DNA from: Treponema sp.
GTDB lineage: Bacteria; Spirochaetota; Spirochaetia; Treponematales; Breznakiellaceae
NCBI GenBank assembly: GCA_009780855.1
Contig: WQZG01000004.1
Location: 1-64,000, forward strand
Direction: 5' to 3'
DNA length: 64,000 nucleotides
Part shown: one piece after another, positions 33,638-42,706 of the stretch
Layout of the letters: each line of letters starts with the position of its first letter
Position numbering within the stretch: position 1 is the stretch's first letter
The notes under the pieces: model-generated
What the model saw: only the letters and a program-made list of their open reading frames with translations
Databases searched by the model: none
What the model was told of the DNA's origin: nothing
Program-made: the position numbers and the translations under genes

Positions 33638-34668
33638 ATAGTAAACATTACCCGGCAGGAAAATTGCGTCTTGTCGCGCAGCAGATCAAAAGCCGCCCCG
33701 CAGTCAGCAAGGCTGAACCGGTGGGTGACCAGTTGTTTGACATTGACACGGCCGGATGCCATGGCAGCCAGAGCGGTCCGCCAGTCATTCTGTTTTTGCG
33801 TGTAACTGGAATTCCAGGTGCCAAAGACGGTAAGCTGTTTGCGCAATATATCCCAGTACGGGGCCTGCTTAAGATTCATGTCGCCTGAAGGGTTGCCCAT
33901 AAGCACAACGCGGCCAAGAGGTTTTGCCGCCAGAAAGCAGCCTTCCGCGGCAGCGGCGGCTCCCGCGCCCTCGATTGCCAGATCAACTCCTTTGCCGCCG
34001 GTAATTGTTTTTACATTATCAAGCCAGTCTTTTGAGCCGCTGTTGAGGGCGTATTCGTAACCAAGCTGTTTGGCAAATGCAAGTTTTTTTTCGTCGATAT
34101 CAAGCAAAATAATATTTTGGGCGCCGCCGGCTTTGGCAAAAGCCGCCAGCATAAGCCCGATTGCTCCCGCACCGAAGATCGCGACGCTGTCGCCGATTGA
34201 CACACCGGCCCGGCCCAGAGCGTGCAGCGATACGGAAGCTGGCTCGGCCATGGCCATTTCTTCGTAACCCAGGTTCCCGGCCATTACCAGATTCCAGACC
34301 GGAACCGCTATGTACTGGGCAAAACCGCCGTCGCAGCGGGAACCAAAGTAATTGTAATTGCGGCAGGAAGCGTATTCGCCGGTTTCGCACATGTCGCATT
34401 TTTTACAGGGCAAAAGCGGGAACACGGCCGCGGCTTTTCCGATCAGCGCCCTGTCAGCGCCCGGCCCGGTTTCAACAATCTCGCCGGCAAACTCATGGCC
34501 GGGTATGGTCGGGAAACTGTAAGTTCCCTTTATGAATACCCTGGGAATATCTGAGCCGCAGATACCGGACGCTTTTATCTTAAGTAAAACTTCTCCTGCT
34601 TTGGGAACAGGATCGGGAACATCTTCATAAACCAACTGCCCGATTTTATGCAGAACGCAAGCTTTCAT
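33634..34668 (-). CDS. Zinc-dependent MDR dehydrogenase (2), galactitol-1-P 5-dehydrogenase-like
   Basis: A 344-residue medium-chain dehydrogenase with the zinc motifs CGSDIPRVF, GHEFAGEIVE and CKKCDMCETGEYASC and the nucleotide-binding GAGAIG. Its N-terminal half resembles galactitol-1-phosphate 5-dehydrogenases. Second dehydrogenase in the operon, so the pathway probably has two oxidation/reduction steps or two substrates. Overlaps both neighbours by 4 nt. Confidence 0.85.
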   Translation of the reverse strand: MKACVLHKIGQLVYEDVPDPVPKAGEVLLKIKASGICGSDIPRVFIKGTYSFPTIPGHEFAGEIVETGPGADRALIGKAAAVFPLLPCKKCDMCETGEYASCRNYNYFGSRCDGGFAQYIAVPVWNLVMAGNLGYEEMAMAEPASVSLHALGRAGVSIGDSVAIFGAGAIGLMLAAFAKAGGAQNIILLDIDEKKLAFAKQLGYEYALNSGSKDWLDNVKTITGGKGVDLAIEGAGAAAAAEGCFLAAKPLGRVVLMGNPSGDMNLKQAPYWDILRKQLTVFGTWNSSYTQKQNDWRTALAAMASGRVNVKQLVTHRFSLADCGAAFDLLRDKTQFSCRVMFTI

Positions 34669-35771
34669 TTACATACTCCGTTGTATACCCCGTATGAGTG
34701 CGCTGTTTCGTACATCGCCAGAATATTTTCCACAGGTGTATTGTCCTGGATTTGATGAGTCGGAGCCAGAACATAACCGCCGCCTGGCATCATAATATCC
34801 AGTGTTTCCCTGACAACCGCGCGCGTGTCTTCGGCAGTACCGTAGGCAAGCGGCCCGGCGGTTGAGATGCAGCCGCTGAACGCCAGCCTGCCGCCGAATT
34901 GTTTCTTGAGAACAGAAGGCGCCATACCCACAGCCTCGGGCTGCAGAGTATCGACAGCGCTTACTCCCATTTCGATAAAGTCCTCGTATACCCAGCTTGA
35001 ACAGCCGCAGGTATGCACCATTAACGGTTTATTAAAACTCTTTGCAAAATCAGCATACCGCTGGTGCCTGGGCCGCAGGACCCTTCGGTACATATCCAGG
35101 CTGATCATGGGAGAACGCTGGGTGCCCAGATCCTCGCCGATGAGGACCAGAGATACAATATTGCCGATGCGTGAAATAAGCCGTTCAAGGATGCCGATCT
35201 CCATGCTGTTGCGGCGGTCGATATAGGCAAGGGTTGCCTCGTCTTCGGCCAGAAGATTTACCAGTGTGTCTTCCATACCCATGACCCGGCCTGTAGCGTT
35301 TATTATGTCGGCGAACCCGGCGGTTCCGATTTGAATCGCGAGGTTTTCTTTGGCAAACGCTTTGGCTTGTTGGACAGCCAAATCGTAATCAAAATTATCG
35401 GGATTGGGTACCGGAAACGCCGCAATTTGTTCCGCAGACATACCCGTCATGGGGAAGTCGCAGAAGTCCCAGTAACCGCCGTGTTCGTTGGGAACCCACC
35501 GCGTAACATAACCGTAAACCTGGTTTACTTTTCTGTCCGGTATCTGTTTAAACAGATCCGGTCCCCTGTAGGCGGGCTGAACCGCGCGGATATCAACACC
35601 CAGAGCGCGCAGCACCCCTTCATATTCGTTTTCATCAAAACCCAGATGTTTTGCCAGTCTCCCGTGCACCGCCGGATTTGTCGCGTAATTTACCGGCACG
35701 CGATCCGGCGTATCCAGGCGTAAAGTATTTTCGACACGTTCTCTTGAAGTCATTGCTTTCTTCATAAGCAA
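34665..35771 (-). CDS. URO-D family protein (sugar operon, 2)
   Basis: A 368-residue URO-D-superfamily protein (TSRERVENTLRLDTPDRVPV; MVHTCGCSSWVYEDFIEMG; LAPTHQIQDNTPVENILAMY). The C-terminal LAPTHQIQ.NTPVENI block is shared with the 333-residue paralogue two genes on. HTCGCS provides possible metal ligands. Function unknown. It begins 3 nt after the GH2 gene. Confidence 0.82.
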   Translation of the reverse strand: MLMKKAMTSRERVENTLRLDTPDRVPVNYATNPAVHGRLAKHLGFDENEYEGVLRALGVDIRAVQPAYRGPDLFKQIPDRKVNQVYGYVTRWVPNEHGGYWDFCDFPMTGMSAEQIAAFPVPNPDNFDYDLAVQQAKAFAKENLAIQIGTAGFADIINATGRVMGMEDTLVNLLAEDEATLAYIDRRNSMEIGILERLISRIGNIVSLVLIGEDLGTQRSPMISLDMYRRVLRPRHQRYADFAKSFNKPLMVHTCGCSSWVYEDFIEMGVSAVDTLQPEAVGMAPSVLKKQFGGRLAFSGCISTAGPLAYGTAEDTRAVVRETLDIMMPGGGYVLAPTHQIQDNTPVENILAMYETAHSYGVYNGVCK

Positions 35772-35774
35772 TGC

Positions 35775-37577
35775 CTAATGCTGTCTTATCCTGTACAGGA
35801 CACTGACATTCCGCTCATTTATCTCGCGCAGAATTTCCGGTTCAACCTTGAAATTCCTGTCCATATCCATGATGCCGTTTACTTCCTGCTGAACATCGGT
35901 TACCTGGGTATAACAATAACCGCAAATGGCATCGATTTTTTTTATGGCCGTTGTAATGGAGTCAAAGCGTTTGATGTAGTCCTCTTTGGAAGCTACTTTA
36001 TTGCCGTAACCCCAGCCTTCGCCGCGGTTTGTAAAGGCAATTCCTCCGAACTCGCTTAGAAGAATCGGCTGGCCTGCGTACATATAACCGTCGGCAAAAG
36101 CGGAACGGTGCAGGTTGTAATAAATTTCATTGTCCAGAATTTCCTGCAGATAGTCTCCGTAGCGCTCCTCAAATTCTTCGCCGTCTTCAACATAATCATG
36201 CAGCGTTATGATGTCGGAGACTGTATGCTCCCACCCGTCATTGCAGACTACGGGCCGGTATTTGTCGTAGGATTTGGTAAGATTGTAAATGGCCTCGGTA
36301 AATTGCTGCTGGGTTTTGTCAGTTTTGATTTTGGGAACGCCCCAGGATTCATTGAAGGGTGTCCAGGTAATTATCGAAGGGTGGTTATAGTTCTGCCTGA
36401 CAATGTCCATCCATTCGCGGGTAAACATGGTTACAGCGTCATCGTTGTATTCAAAGGTCGCGGCCATTTCACTCCAGACGAGAAGGCCCTTGACATCGGC
36501 CCAATACAAAAATTTTTCGTCTTCGATTTTTTGGTGTTTGCGTACGCCGTTGTAGCCGGCAGCCATCACCTTGTCGATGTCATCGATTAAGGCTTGTTCG
36601 TCCGGCGGGGTCAGGTGGCTGTTCTTCCAGTAGCCCTGGTCAAGAATTAGGCGCTGGTAAAGGGGCGCGCCGTTAAGAAGAATATTCTGCCCGTCAATGC
36701 GGATTTCCCTGAGGCCAAAGTATGAAAGCGCCTTATCAACTGTTTTTCCTTTCTTAATCAGTGAAAATGAAACATCGTATAAATTGGGATTTGCCGGCGA
36801 CCATGCGCAGACTTTCCAGACATGATCAGGTGAATTTAGGTCAGCGGTAAAAGAAAGCCGTTTCTGGTTTGCCGGGATCGTAATTTTGGCGACAGGTCTG
36901 TCATTGAATGTAATTTCTGTTACCAGTTCCAGTTCCGCATTAATACTGGCGGTTTCGACTTCCGCCTCGATTTCAAGTATACCCTTGCTGAATACCGGGG
37001 TCATTTTGACGGATTTAACGTATTCGGGATTAACGTATTCCAGCCACACGGTTTTCCAGATGCCCGTAGTCTGTACATACCAGCAGCCGAAGTTTTCGTT
37101 CCGCCAGCGCTGCTTACCGCGCGGCTGGCTCATGTCAAAGGAATCCTGGGCGCGTACGGTCAAAGTATTGGATCCGGTTTTTACAAGCGGGGTAATGTCA
37201 AACGAAAAACGCGAATAACCGCCGTCGTGGCTGCCCGCGTAAACACCGTTGACCCAAACCTTGGTATTGTAATCAGACCCTTCAAAATGCAGGAATACCT
37301 TTTTCCCCTGCTTTTTGGCAGCGTCAATTTCCAGAGACCTCCTGTACCAGACCACATCATGGCGGACCGGATCGCCGATTCCGCTGGCCGGACTTTCATA
37401 CGCAAAAGGAACGGTTATCTCACTTTTGGACGGGAAAGCGCCGAACCACTTTTTTGCGATTCCTTCGTCATTATCATCAAATGAAAAATCCCATTTTCCG
37501 TTTAAATTTTCCCACGACATGGGACCTTCGCCCCGCACAAACTGCGGCCGCGGGTAATTTGGCTGGTAGCATTTCAT
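35775..37577 (-). CDS. Glycoside hydrolase family 2 enzyme
   Basis: A 600-residue GH2 protein: N-terminal jelly-roll (KVFLHFEGSDYNTKVWVNG), Ig-like domain, then a TIM barrel with acid/base Glu in WTPFNESWG and nucleophile Glu in ILLSEFGGIAF. Beta-galactosidase, glucuronidase or mannosidase activity is possible. No signal peptide, so it acts on imported oligosaccharides. It is shorter than LacZ (about 1000) and similar to single-catalytic-core GH2s. First gene of the leftward operon. Confidence 0.9.
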   Translation of the reverse strand: MKCYQPNYPRPQFVRGEGPMSWENLNGKWDFSFDDNDEGIAKKWFGAFPSKSEITVPFAYESPASGIGDPVRHDVVWYRRSLEIDAAKKQGKKVFLHFEGSDYNTKVWVNGVYAGSHDGGYSRFSFDITPLVKTGSNTLTVRAQDSFDMSQPRGKQRWRNENFGCWYVQTTGIWKTVWLEYVNPEYVKSVKMTPVFSKGILEIEAEVETASINAELELVTEITFNDRPVAKITIPANQKRLSFTADLNSPDHVWKVCAWSPANPNLYDVSFSLIKKGKTVDKALSYFGLREIRIDGQNILLNGAPLYQRLILDQGYWKNSHLTPPDEQALIDDIDKVMAAGYNGVRKHQKIEDEKFLYWADVKGLLVWSEMAATFEYNDDAVTMFTREWMDIVRQNYNHPSIITWTPFNESWGVPKIKTDKTQQQFTEAIYNLTKSYDKYRPVVCNDGWEHTVSDIITLHDYVEDGEEFEERYGDYLQEILDNEIYYNLHRSAFADGYMYAGQPILLSEFGGIAFTNRGEGWGYGNKVASKEDYIKRFDSITTAIKKIDAICGYCYTQVTDVQQEVNGIMDMDRNFKVEPEILREINERNVSVLYRIRQH

Positions 37578-37605
37578 GGCTGCCTCTTTATTTAGAATTA
37601 ATTAT

Positions 37606-37625
37606 CCGGAAACGTCAGTTTCCGG
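37606..37625. terminator. Perfect 8-bp-stem hairpin between ABC exporter and GH2
   Basis: CCGGAAAC-GTCA-GTTTCCGG forms an 8-bp stem with a 4-nt loop, between the ABC transporter stop (37691) and the GH2 start (37577). There is no strong U-run on either side. It could terminate the exporter transcript or act as a 5' leader element of the GH2 operon. Confidence 0.45.
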
Positions 37626-37690
37626 GTTACCGAACAATTCCATTTTATCATTAAAAACTACAGCGTACAATTACGCCGCGGAAATTTGCA

Positions 37691-39466
37691 CTACCCAGCT
37701 ATTTCCATCATGCCGAATTGCGCTGCGTGCAGTTCCGCGTAAAGGCCGCCGCGGGCCATCAGTTCGCTGTGGCTGCCCTGCTGTACTATGCCGCGACCGT
37801 CTATAACCACTATCTGGTCCGCGTTTCTTATGGTTGACAGGCGGTGGGCTATTACCATGGTGGTGCGGCCCCGTGAGAGTTCCTCAAGCGCGCGCTGAAT
37901 CTTGAATTCGGTGGCGGAATCCAGGGCGCTGGTGGCTTCGTCAAGAATCAGGATGGGCGGGTTTTTGAGAAAAATTCTGGCTATGGAAATACGCTGCTTT
38001 TGGCCGCCGGAAAGTTTTATGCCGCGTTCCCCGACAACAGTATCGTAACCCTGCGGCATTTCCATTATATCTTCATGGATCTCCGCCGCCATGGCCGCCG
38101 CTATTATTTCTTCTTCACTTGCGGCGACCCGGCCGTAAGCGATATTCTCCCGGATGGTTCCCGCAAACAGAAAGACTTCCTGCTGTACTATACCGATATT
38201 TTTCCGCAGAGAATCCAGGGTAATGTCTTTGATGTCAACTCCGTCAATTGTAATGCTTCCCCTGTGGATGTCGTAGAACCTTGGCAGCAGGTGGCAGAGC
38301 GTTGTTTTGCCGCCGCCGGACGGACCAACCAGGGCCAGGGTGCCTCCCGCCGGGATCGAAAGACTTACACCGCTTAAGACATAGTGATCTTTTGCTTCCT
38401 CGTCTTCGGTATAGGCGAACGTGACGTTTTTATACTCGACATCACCCCGTATTTTATCAAGGGATCGGGCGCTGGGACTGTCGGCTATTTCCGGTTTTAT
38501 GCGCAGGATTTCAACAAACCGGTTAAATCCGGCTATTCCTGTGCTGAATTGTTCGACAAAGTTCTGCATTCTCCGTATTGGCTGTAAAAAGGCGGCGACA
38601 AAGAGGTTGCAGGCGATAAGATCGGGCAGAGTCATTTTGCTGCCCATTATCAGAAATCCTCCAAGGGCAATAACGAGTACCACCAAAAAATTCGTCATGA
38701 ATTCAATTTGGCTCTGGAAATATGCCATTGTTTTATAATAGGCTTTTCTGGCGTTCTTGTAGTTCTCATTGCCCACGCCGAATTTTTTGATTTCGTGAGG
38801 TTCGTTGGTAAAGGCCTTTGCGGTCCGCACACCGGAAACACTGGACTCAAGGTTCGCGATTATTTCGGCAGTTCTTTCCTTGACCCTTCTGGATGCATTC
38901 TGAAGCGACTTCCTGGAAAAAATTGCAACCGCGATCATTATGGGGACAAGGATCATAAGCACAATAGCCATTTCCCACCGGATTGTGGATATAAGGAAAA
39001 ACGAGCCGCCCAGGGTCAGCAGGGAGATAAAGAGATCCTCCGGACCATGGTGGGTAAGTTCGGTTACTTCAAAAAGATCGGTAGTTGCACGGCTCATGAT
39101 TTGTCCGGTGCGGTTATTGTCATAATAAGAAAACGGGAGTTTTTGCAGATGGTTAAAAAGGTCGCTGCGCATGTCGGCTTCGATATAGGTGCCCATTGCG
39201 TGGCCCCAGTAAGTTACAAAAAATGAAAATCCCATTCTAAAAACATAAAGCAGCACCATACAGCCGGCCATGATAAAGAAAAATTTATAAAGCTGGCCCG
39301 GGAGAAGTTTTTCCATTGTATACTTGGTCATCATGGGAAAAACCAAATCGGTTCCGGAAATCATGGCCGCGCAGAACATGTCGGCCAGAAAAAGTTTCAT
39401 ATGGGGCCGGTAAAAATGGGCAAAAATCCTGAGCAGGGGTTTGCGGTAATCGTAATTAGATGGCAT
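37691..39466 (-). CDS. ABC exporter, fused permease/ATPase (MsbA-like)
   Basis: A 591-residue half-transporter. Six transmembrane helices (about 20-310) are followed by an ABC ATPase with Walker A GPSGGGKTTL, signature LSGGQKQR, Walker B ILILDEATSALD and the H-loop in VIAHRLS. Type IV exporter of the MsbA/BmrA group, likely a homodimer moving lipids, peptides or drugs. The gene is monocistronic here. Confidence 0.9.
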   Translation of the reverse strand: MPSNYDYRKPLLRIFAHFYRPHMKLFLADMFCAAMISGTDLVFPMMTKYTMEKLLPGQLYKFFFIMAGCMVLLYVFRMGFSFFVTYWGHAMGTYIEADMRSDLFNHLQKLPFSYYDNNRTGQIMSRATTDLFEVTELTHHGPEDLFISLLTLGGSFFLISTIRWEMAIVLMILVPIMIAVAIFSRKSLQNASRRVKERTAEIIANLESSVSGVRTAKAFTNEPHEIKKFGVGNENYKNARKAYYKTMAYFQSQIEFMTNFLVVLVIALGGFLIMGSKMTLPDLIACNLFVAAFLQPIRRMQNFVEQFSTGIAGFNRFVEILRIKPEIADSPSARSLDKIRGDVEYKNVTFAYTEDEEAKDHYVLSGVSLSIPAGGTLALVGPSGGGKTTLCHLLPRFYDIHRGSITIDGVDIKDITLDSLRKNIGIVQQEVFLFAGTIRENIAYGRVAASEEEIIAAAMAAEIHEDIMEMPQGYDTVVGERGIKLSGGQKQRISIARIFLKNPPILILDEATSALDSATEFKIQRALEELSRGRTTMVIAHRLSTIRNADQIVVIDGRGIVQQGSHSELMARGGLYAELHAAQFGMMEIAG

Positions 39467-39503
39467 AATTAATTATAGTTAAATTCCATAAAGAGGTGAA
39501 GCT

Positions 39504-39980
39504 GTGAAAACACTGATAGCGTATTATTCCGGCGCAGGCAGCACGGCGCGTGTAGCCGGTCTTTTAAAAACCGCGCTTAACGCGGACATTTATGAAATAA
39601 AAACCCTGGATCCAAAGAAACGCCGGGGCCCGGCAAATTTCTTCTGGGCAATTTCGATATCAATGAAAAAAAAGAAACCGGCGCTTGTACCTTTTACATT
39701 GGACATAAAAAAATACGATTTGATAATTCTTGGAACTCCTGTCTGGGCCGGAGGTCCGTCTGTCATACTAACCGCTTTTTTGGATCAGGTAAAAATTACC
39801 GGTAAAAAAATCGCCCTGTACTGCTGCCATGCCGGCGGCCCCGGAGAGACCATTAACAGGCTCAAAGCACAACTTGCAGGTAATACGATTATTGGTGAAA
39901 TTGATTTTACCAAAGCGGGAAAAGCCAATCCCGATGAGTTAAAGAAAAAGGCTGAAGATTGGGTCAAAACGCTCCATTAA
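39504..39980 (+). CDS. Flavodoxin-like protein
   Basis: A 158-residue flavodoxin fold. The FMN phosphate loop is YYSGAGSTARVAG near the N-terminus, and LGTPVWAGGPS and CCHAGGPGET match flavin-contacting loops. Likely an electron carrier or FMN-dependent reductase. An AGAGGTG site precedes GTG/ATG; the ATG at 39504 is chosen. Convergent with the HAD gene, 8 nt apart. Confidence 0.82.
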   Translation: MKTLIAYYSGAGSTARVAGLLKTALNADIYEIKTLDPKKRRGPANFFWAISISMKKKKPALVPFTLDIKKYDLIILGTPVWAGGPSVILTAFLDQVKITGKKIALYCCHAGGPGETINRLKAQLAGNTIIGEIDFTKAGKANPDELKKKAEDWVKTLH

Positions 39981-39988
39981 TAAACTTT

Positions 39989-40843
39989 TTATAAAACATA
40001 TTTTTCCAGCATCCGCGCGGCCCCGCCTTCTCCGCAAGCCGCTGTAACCGCATCGGCTGCGGCCTTTAGCAGGGAACTGGCATTTCCCATGGCAACGCCA
40101 AGGCCGGCATAACGGATCATGTCCAAATCGTTTGCGCTGTCGCCAAGGGCAATACTGTTTTTTCTTTTAATACCGGCTGCCTTAAGAATTATCTTTATCC
40201 CTTTTGCTTTACTCTCTCCCTTAATGATGGCCTCGGCATAATCACTAAAGGCGTTAACCTTAAAAAAGTTCCAGAGTATTTCAAATTCCGCCTTGGTTAC
40301 CGAACCGTTTACAGTAAGTTTTGTAATATAGTCATCTGCGAATATATTGTTAATGCCGTCCATGTCTTTAATAATTATCGGAGTACGTATACTGAAGGAA
40401 CGCGGCGAAGGACAGATGAGGTAACATTCTTTTTCGCCTTCCAGTACCAATTGTCTGTTGTTCTCCAGATACCAGGAACAAATTTTTTTTAGCGGTTTTT
40501 GCGGCACCCATTTATGGTAAATCGTCCTGTACCCGGTATTGCCGCCTCCGGGCTCCTCCGGGGACCTTAGCAAAACATGGGCGCCGCCGCCTGCCGCAAT
40601 TCCCTTCCACACAGGTAAATCAAGAATGCAGGCCGGAATATTGGCAAATGACCTGCCGGTATTGATAAAAAGCAGATGTCCCAAACTGACAGCTTTTTGC
40701 ATGGCCGCCACGTCTTCGCTGTAAGGCCCTCCCCGGCGGTCAATCAGGGTTCCGTCAATATCAAAAAAAATAGCTTTAAGCGATGCGGATGCTTTTGGAG
40801 CTTTGAACGGAGTTATGGACGAAACATTGGCTAAAAACTTCAT
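39989..40843 (-). CDS. HAD-IIB family phosphatase (Cof-like)
   Basis: A 284-residue Cof-type phosphatase: motif I FFDIDGTLIDRRG, motif II Thr in FINTGRS, motif III Lys in IKGESKAKG, motif IV GDSANDLDMI. Dephosphorylates sugar phosphates or flavin precursors. It has a short extra N-terminus before motif I. Overlaps mnmA by 4 nt, downstream in the same transcript. Confidence 0.88.
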   Translation of the reverse strand: MKFLANVSSITPFKAPKASASLKAIFFDIDGTLIDRRGGPYSEDVAAMQKAVSLGHLLFINTGRSFANIPACILDLPVWKGIAAGGGAHVLLRSPEEPGGGNTGYRTIYHKWVPQKPLKKICSWYLENNRQLVLEGEKECYLICPSPRSFSIRTPIIIKDMDGINNIFADDYITKLTVNGSVTKAEFEILWNFFKVNAFSDYAEAIIKGESKAKGIKIILKAAGIKRKNSIALGDSANDLDMIRYAGLGVAMGNASSLLKAAADAVTAACGEGGAARMLEKYVL

Positions 40844-41937
40844 TTTAATGGTTCAGGGTCAGCGCAAATGGTTCCGCCGCCTATAACAATATCGCCGTCA
40901 TACAAAACCGCGGCCTGGCCCGCAGTTACCGCCCTCTGGCCTTCGTCAAAATCCACCCGGATTTTATCGGGGCCGATTTGCTGGGCAACCGCAGGTTTTT
41001 CCTTCTGCAGATACCTGGTCCTTACCGTACAGCGGACAGGTTTTTCCAGCGAACTGCAGGCAATCAGATTTATGTTATCGGCGTAAAGGGTTTTGGAAAG
41101 GAGCATAGATTCATCCCCAAGCGTAACGGTATTGGCGGCCATGTCTTTTGCGGTAACATAAACCGGTACATTGGCGGCTACTCCAAGACCGCGGCGCTGA
41201 CCCAGGGTATAACGGACTATGCCTTTGTGCCTTCCGATAACCTTACCCTGCGGATCAATAATATCGCCGCCCGGATAATGTCTGCCGGTATATGTTTCCA
41301 TAAAAGTCCCGTAATCACCGCCGGGAACAAAACAAATATCCTGGCTGTCCGGTTTTGCGGCGTTGATAAATCCGTGAGCCGCCGCGATCTCTCTGACTTT
41401 ATCTTTGGTCAATGAACCCAGGGGAAAAATTGTATGCTCAAGCTGATCCTGGGTAAGACAGTAAAGAACATAGCTTTGGTCTTTTTTTTGGTCAGCGGAT
41501 TTTTTAAGCAAAAAACGGCCGGACGGATCGCGTTCAATACGGGCGTAATGGCCTGTTGCAAGAAATTCACATTCAAGCTGCCGGGCGCGCAGCAGCAAAA
41601 GGCTGAATTTGATATAACGGTTGCAGTCGATACAGGGATTTGGCGTACCGCCCGACTCATAGGTATCAACAAACCGCTTTATAACCTCATTGTCAAAAGC
41701 TTCGGTAAAATTAAGTGTATAATGCGGAATACCGAGTTTAGCGGCAGCCTGCCAGGCGTCTTTGACATCGGCCAGGGAACAGCAGCCCCTTACAGCCGCC
41801 GCCCTGACGGCTCCGGTTTGTTCTGTTTCATACAGTTTTAAGGTTACGCCGATGCAGTCAAAGCCCTGTTCTTTAATCAGAGCAGCAGCGACCGAACTGT
41901 CCACTCCCCCCGACATAGCGACAACAGCTTTATTCAT
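40840..41937 (-). CDS. mnmA: tRNA-specific 2-thiouridylase MnmA
   Basis: A 365-residue MnmA forming s2U34 in tRNA-Lys/Glu/Gln. The PP-loop is AMSGGVDSSVAA, with catalytic Cys residues in NPCIDCNRYIKF and SQDICFVPGGDY. GQRRGLGVAAN and the C-terminal beta-barrel complete the family. ATG 41937 is the start. Confidence 0.95.
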   Translation of the reverse strand: MNKAVVAMSGGVDSSVAAALIKEQGFDCIGVTLKLYETEQTGAVRAAAVRGCCSLADVKDAWQAAAKLGIPHYTLNFTEAFDNEVIKRFVDTYESGGTPNPCIDCNRYIKFSLLLLRARQLECEFLATGHYARIERDPSGRFLLKKSADQKKDQSYVLYCLTQDQLEHTIFPLGSLTKDKVREIAAAHGFINAAKPDSQDICFVPGGDYGTFMETYTGRHYPGGDIIDPQGKVIGRHKGIVRYTLGQRRGLGVAANVPVYVTAKDMAANTVTLGDESMLLSKTLYADNINLIACSSLEKPVRCTVRTRYLQKEKPAVAQQIGPDKIRVDFDEGQRAVTAGQAAVLYDGDIVIGGGTICADPEPLK

Positions 41938-41959
41938 AAAAATTTCTCATGGAAGAATC

Positions 41960-42090
41960 TCTCACAGAGCTCACAAAGATCACAGAGAAACACAGAGTAA
42001 TAAAGAAAAAATAAAAAGAATTAATTATTATCTTTCTTACTCCGTGTCCTTCGTGAGCTCGCGAACCGAAGGTTCGATGCCTTTGTGAGA
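41960..42090. repeat. MITE-like 131-bp inverted repeat element
   Basis: TCTCACA at 41960 is matched by TGTGAGA at 42084-42090. Inside, GAGCTCACAAAG pairs 11 of 12 with CTTCGTGAGCTC, and CACAGAGTAA pairs 9 of 10 with TTACTCCGTG. A CGAACC-GAA-GGTTCG hairpin (42062-42076) lies in the right arm. No ORF. It resembles short non-coding inverted repeats with CACAGAG/CTTCGTG arms scattered through many bacterial genomes. Confidence 0.7.
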
Positions 42091-42102
42091 TAAAAATTCG
42101 GA

Positions 42103-42696
42103 TCAAATTTTTTCCATGGCGGTTTTTATTTCTGCTTCGCAGGAACGCATGGCCATTATTGTCTGGCCGATTAATTTATCCAGGTCCCAGCCGAGTTCGG
42201 CCGCGCCTTTTTCTATTACTTCGCGGTTGCAGCCGGCCGCGAAATTCAGTGTTTTAAATTTCTTCATTACAGATTTTACTTCCATATCCATTACGCTTTT
42301 GGACGGACGGATTATCGCTGCCGCCCAGACAAGGCCGGTTAATTCGTCCGCGGCGTAAAGTAGTTTTTCCATTTCGTGTTCGGGCTTATCGGTTACGGCT
42401 GTGAGCCCGTAGCCGTGGCAGCAGACCGCGTGTATAAAAGCCTTATCCGCGCCGGCAGCGGCCAGCAGTTCCGCTGCCTTGACGCAATGCTCGGCAGGGA
42501 ATTTCTCAAAGTCGATGTCGTGGAGGAGGCCGACGTTGCCCCAGAACTCCGCGTCTTCTGCATAACCTAACTCATTGGCATACCATTTCATTACGCCTTC
42601 AACCGTAAGGGCGTGCTGAATGTGGAAAGGATCGCTGTTGTACTGCCGCAAAAGTTTCCAGGCTTCTTCCCTGGTAAAACATGATTTTATTGCCAT
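42103..42696 (-). CDS. HD-domain hydrolase
   Basis: A 197-residue HD-superfamily protein. The metal-binding HD is in GLLHDIDFEKFPAEH, an upstream His is in FHIQHAL, and a downstream CCHGYG adds further His. Phosphohydrolase on nucleotides or similar phosphoesters; substrate unknown. Follows metY by 10 nt. Confidence 0.82.
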   Translation of the reverse strand: MAIKSCFTREEAWKLLRQYNSDPFHIQHALTVEGVMKWYANELGYAEDAEFWGNVGLLHDIDFEKFPAEHCVKAAELLAAAGADKAFIHAVCCHGYGLTAVTDKPEHEMEKLLYAADELTGLVWAAAIIRPSKSVMDMEVKSVMKKFKTLNFAAGCNREVIEKGAAELGWDLDKLIGQTIMAMRSCEAEIKTAMEKI

Positions 42697-42706
42697 TCAG
42701 GATACC

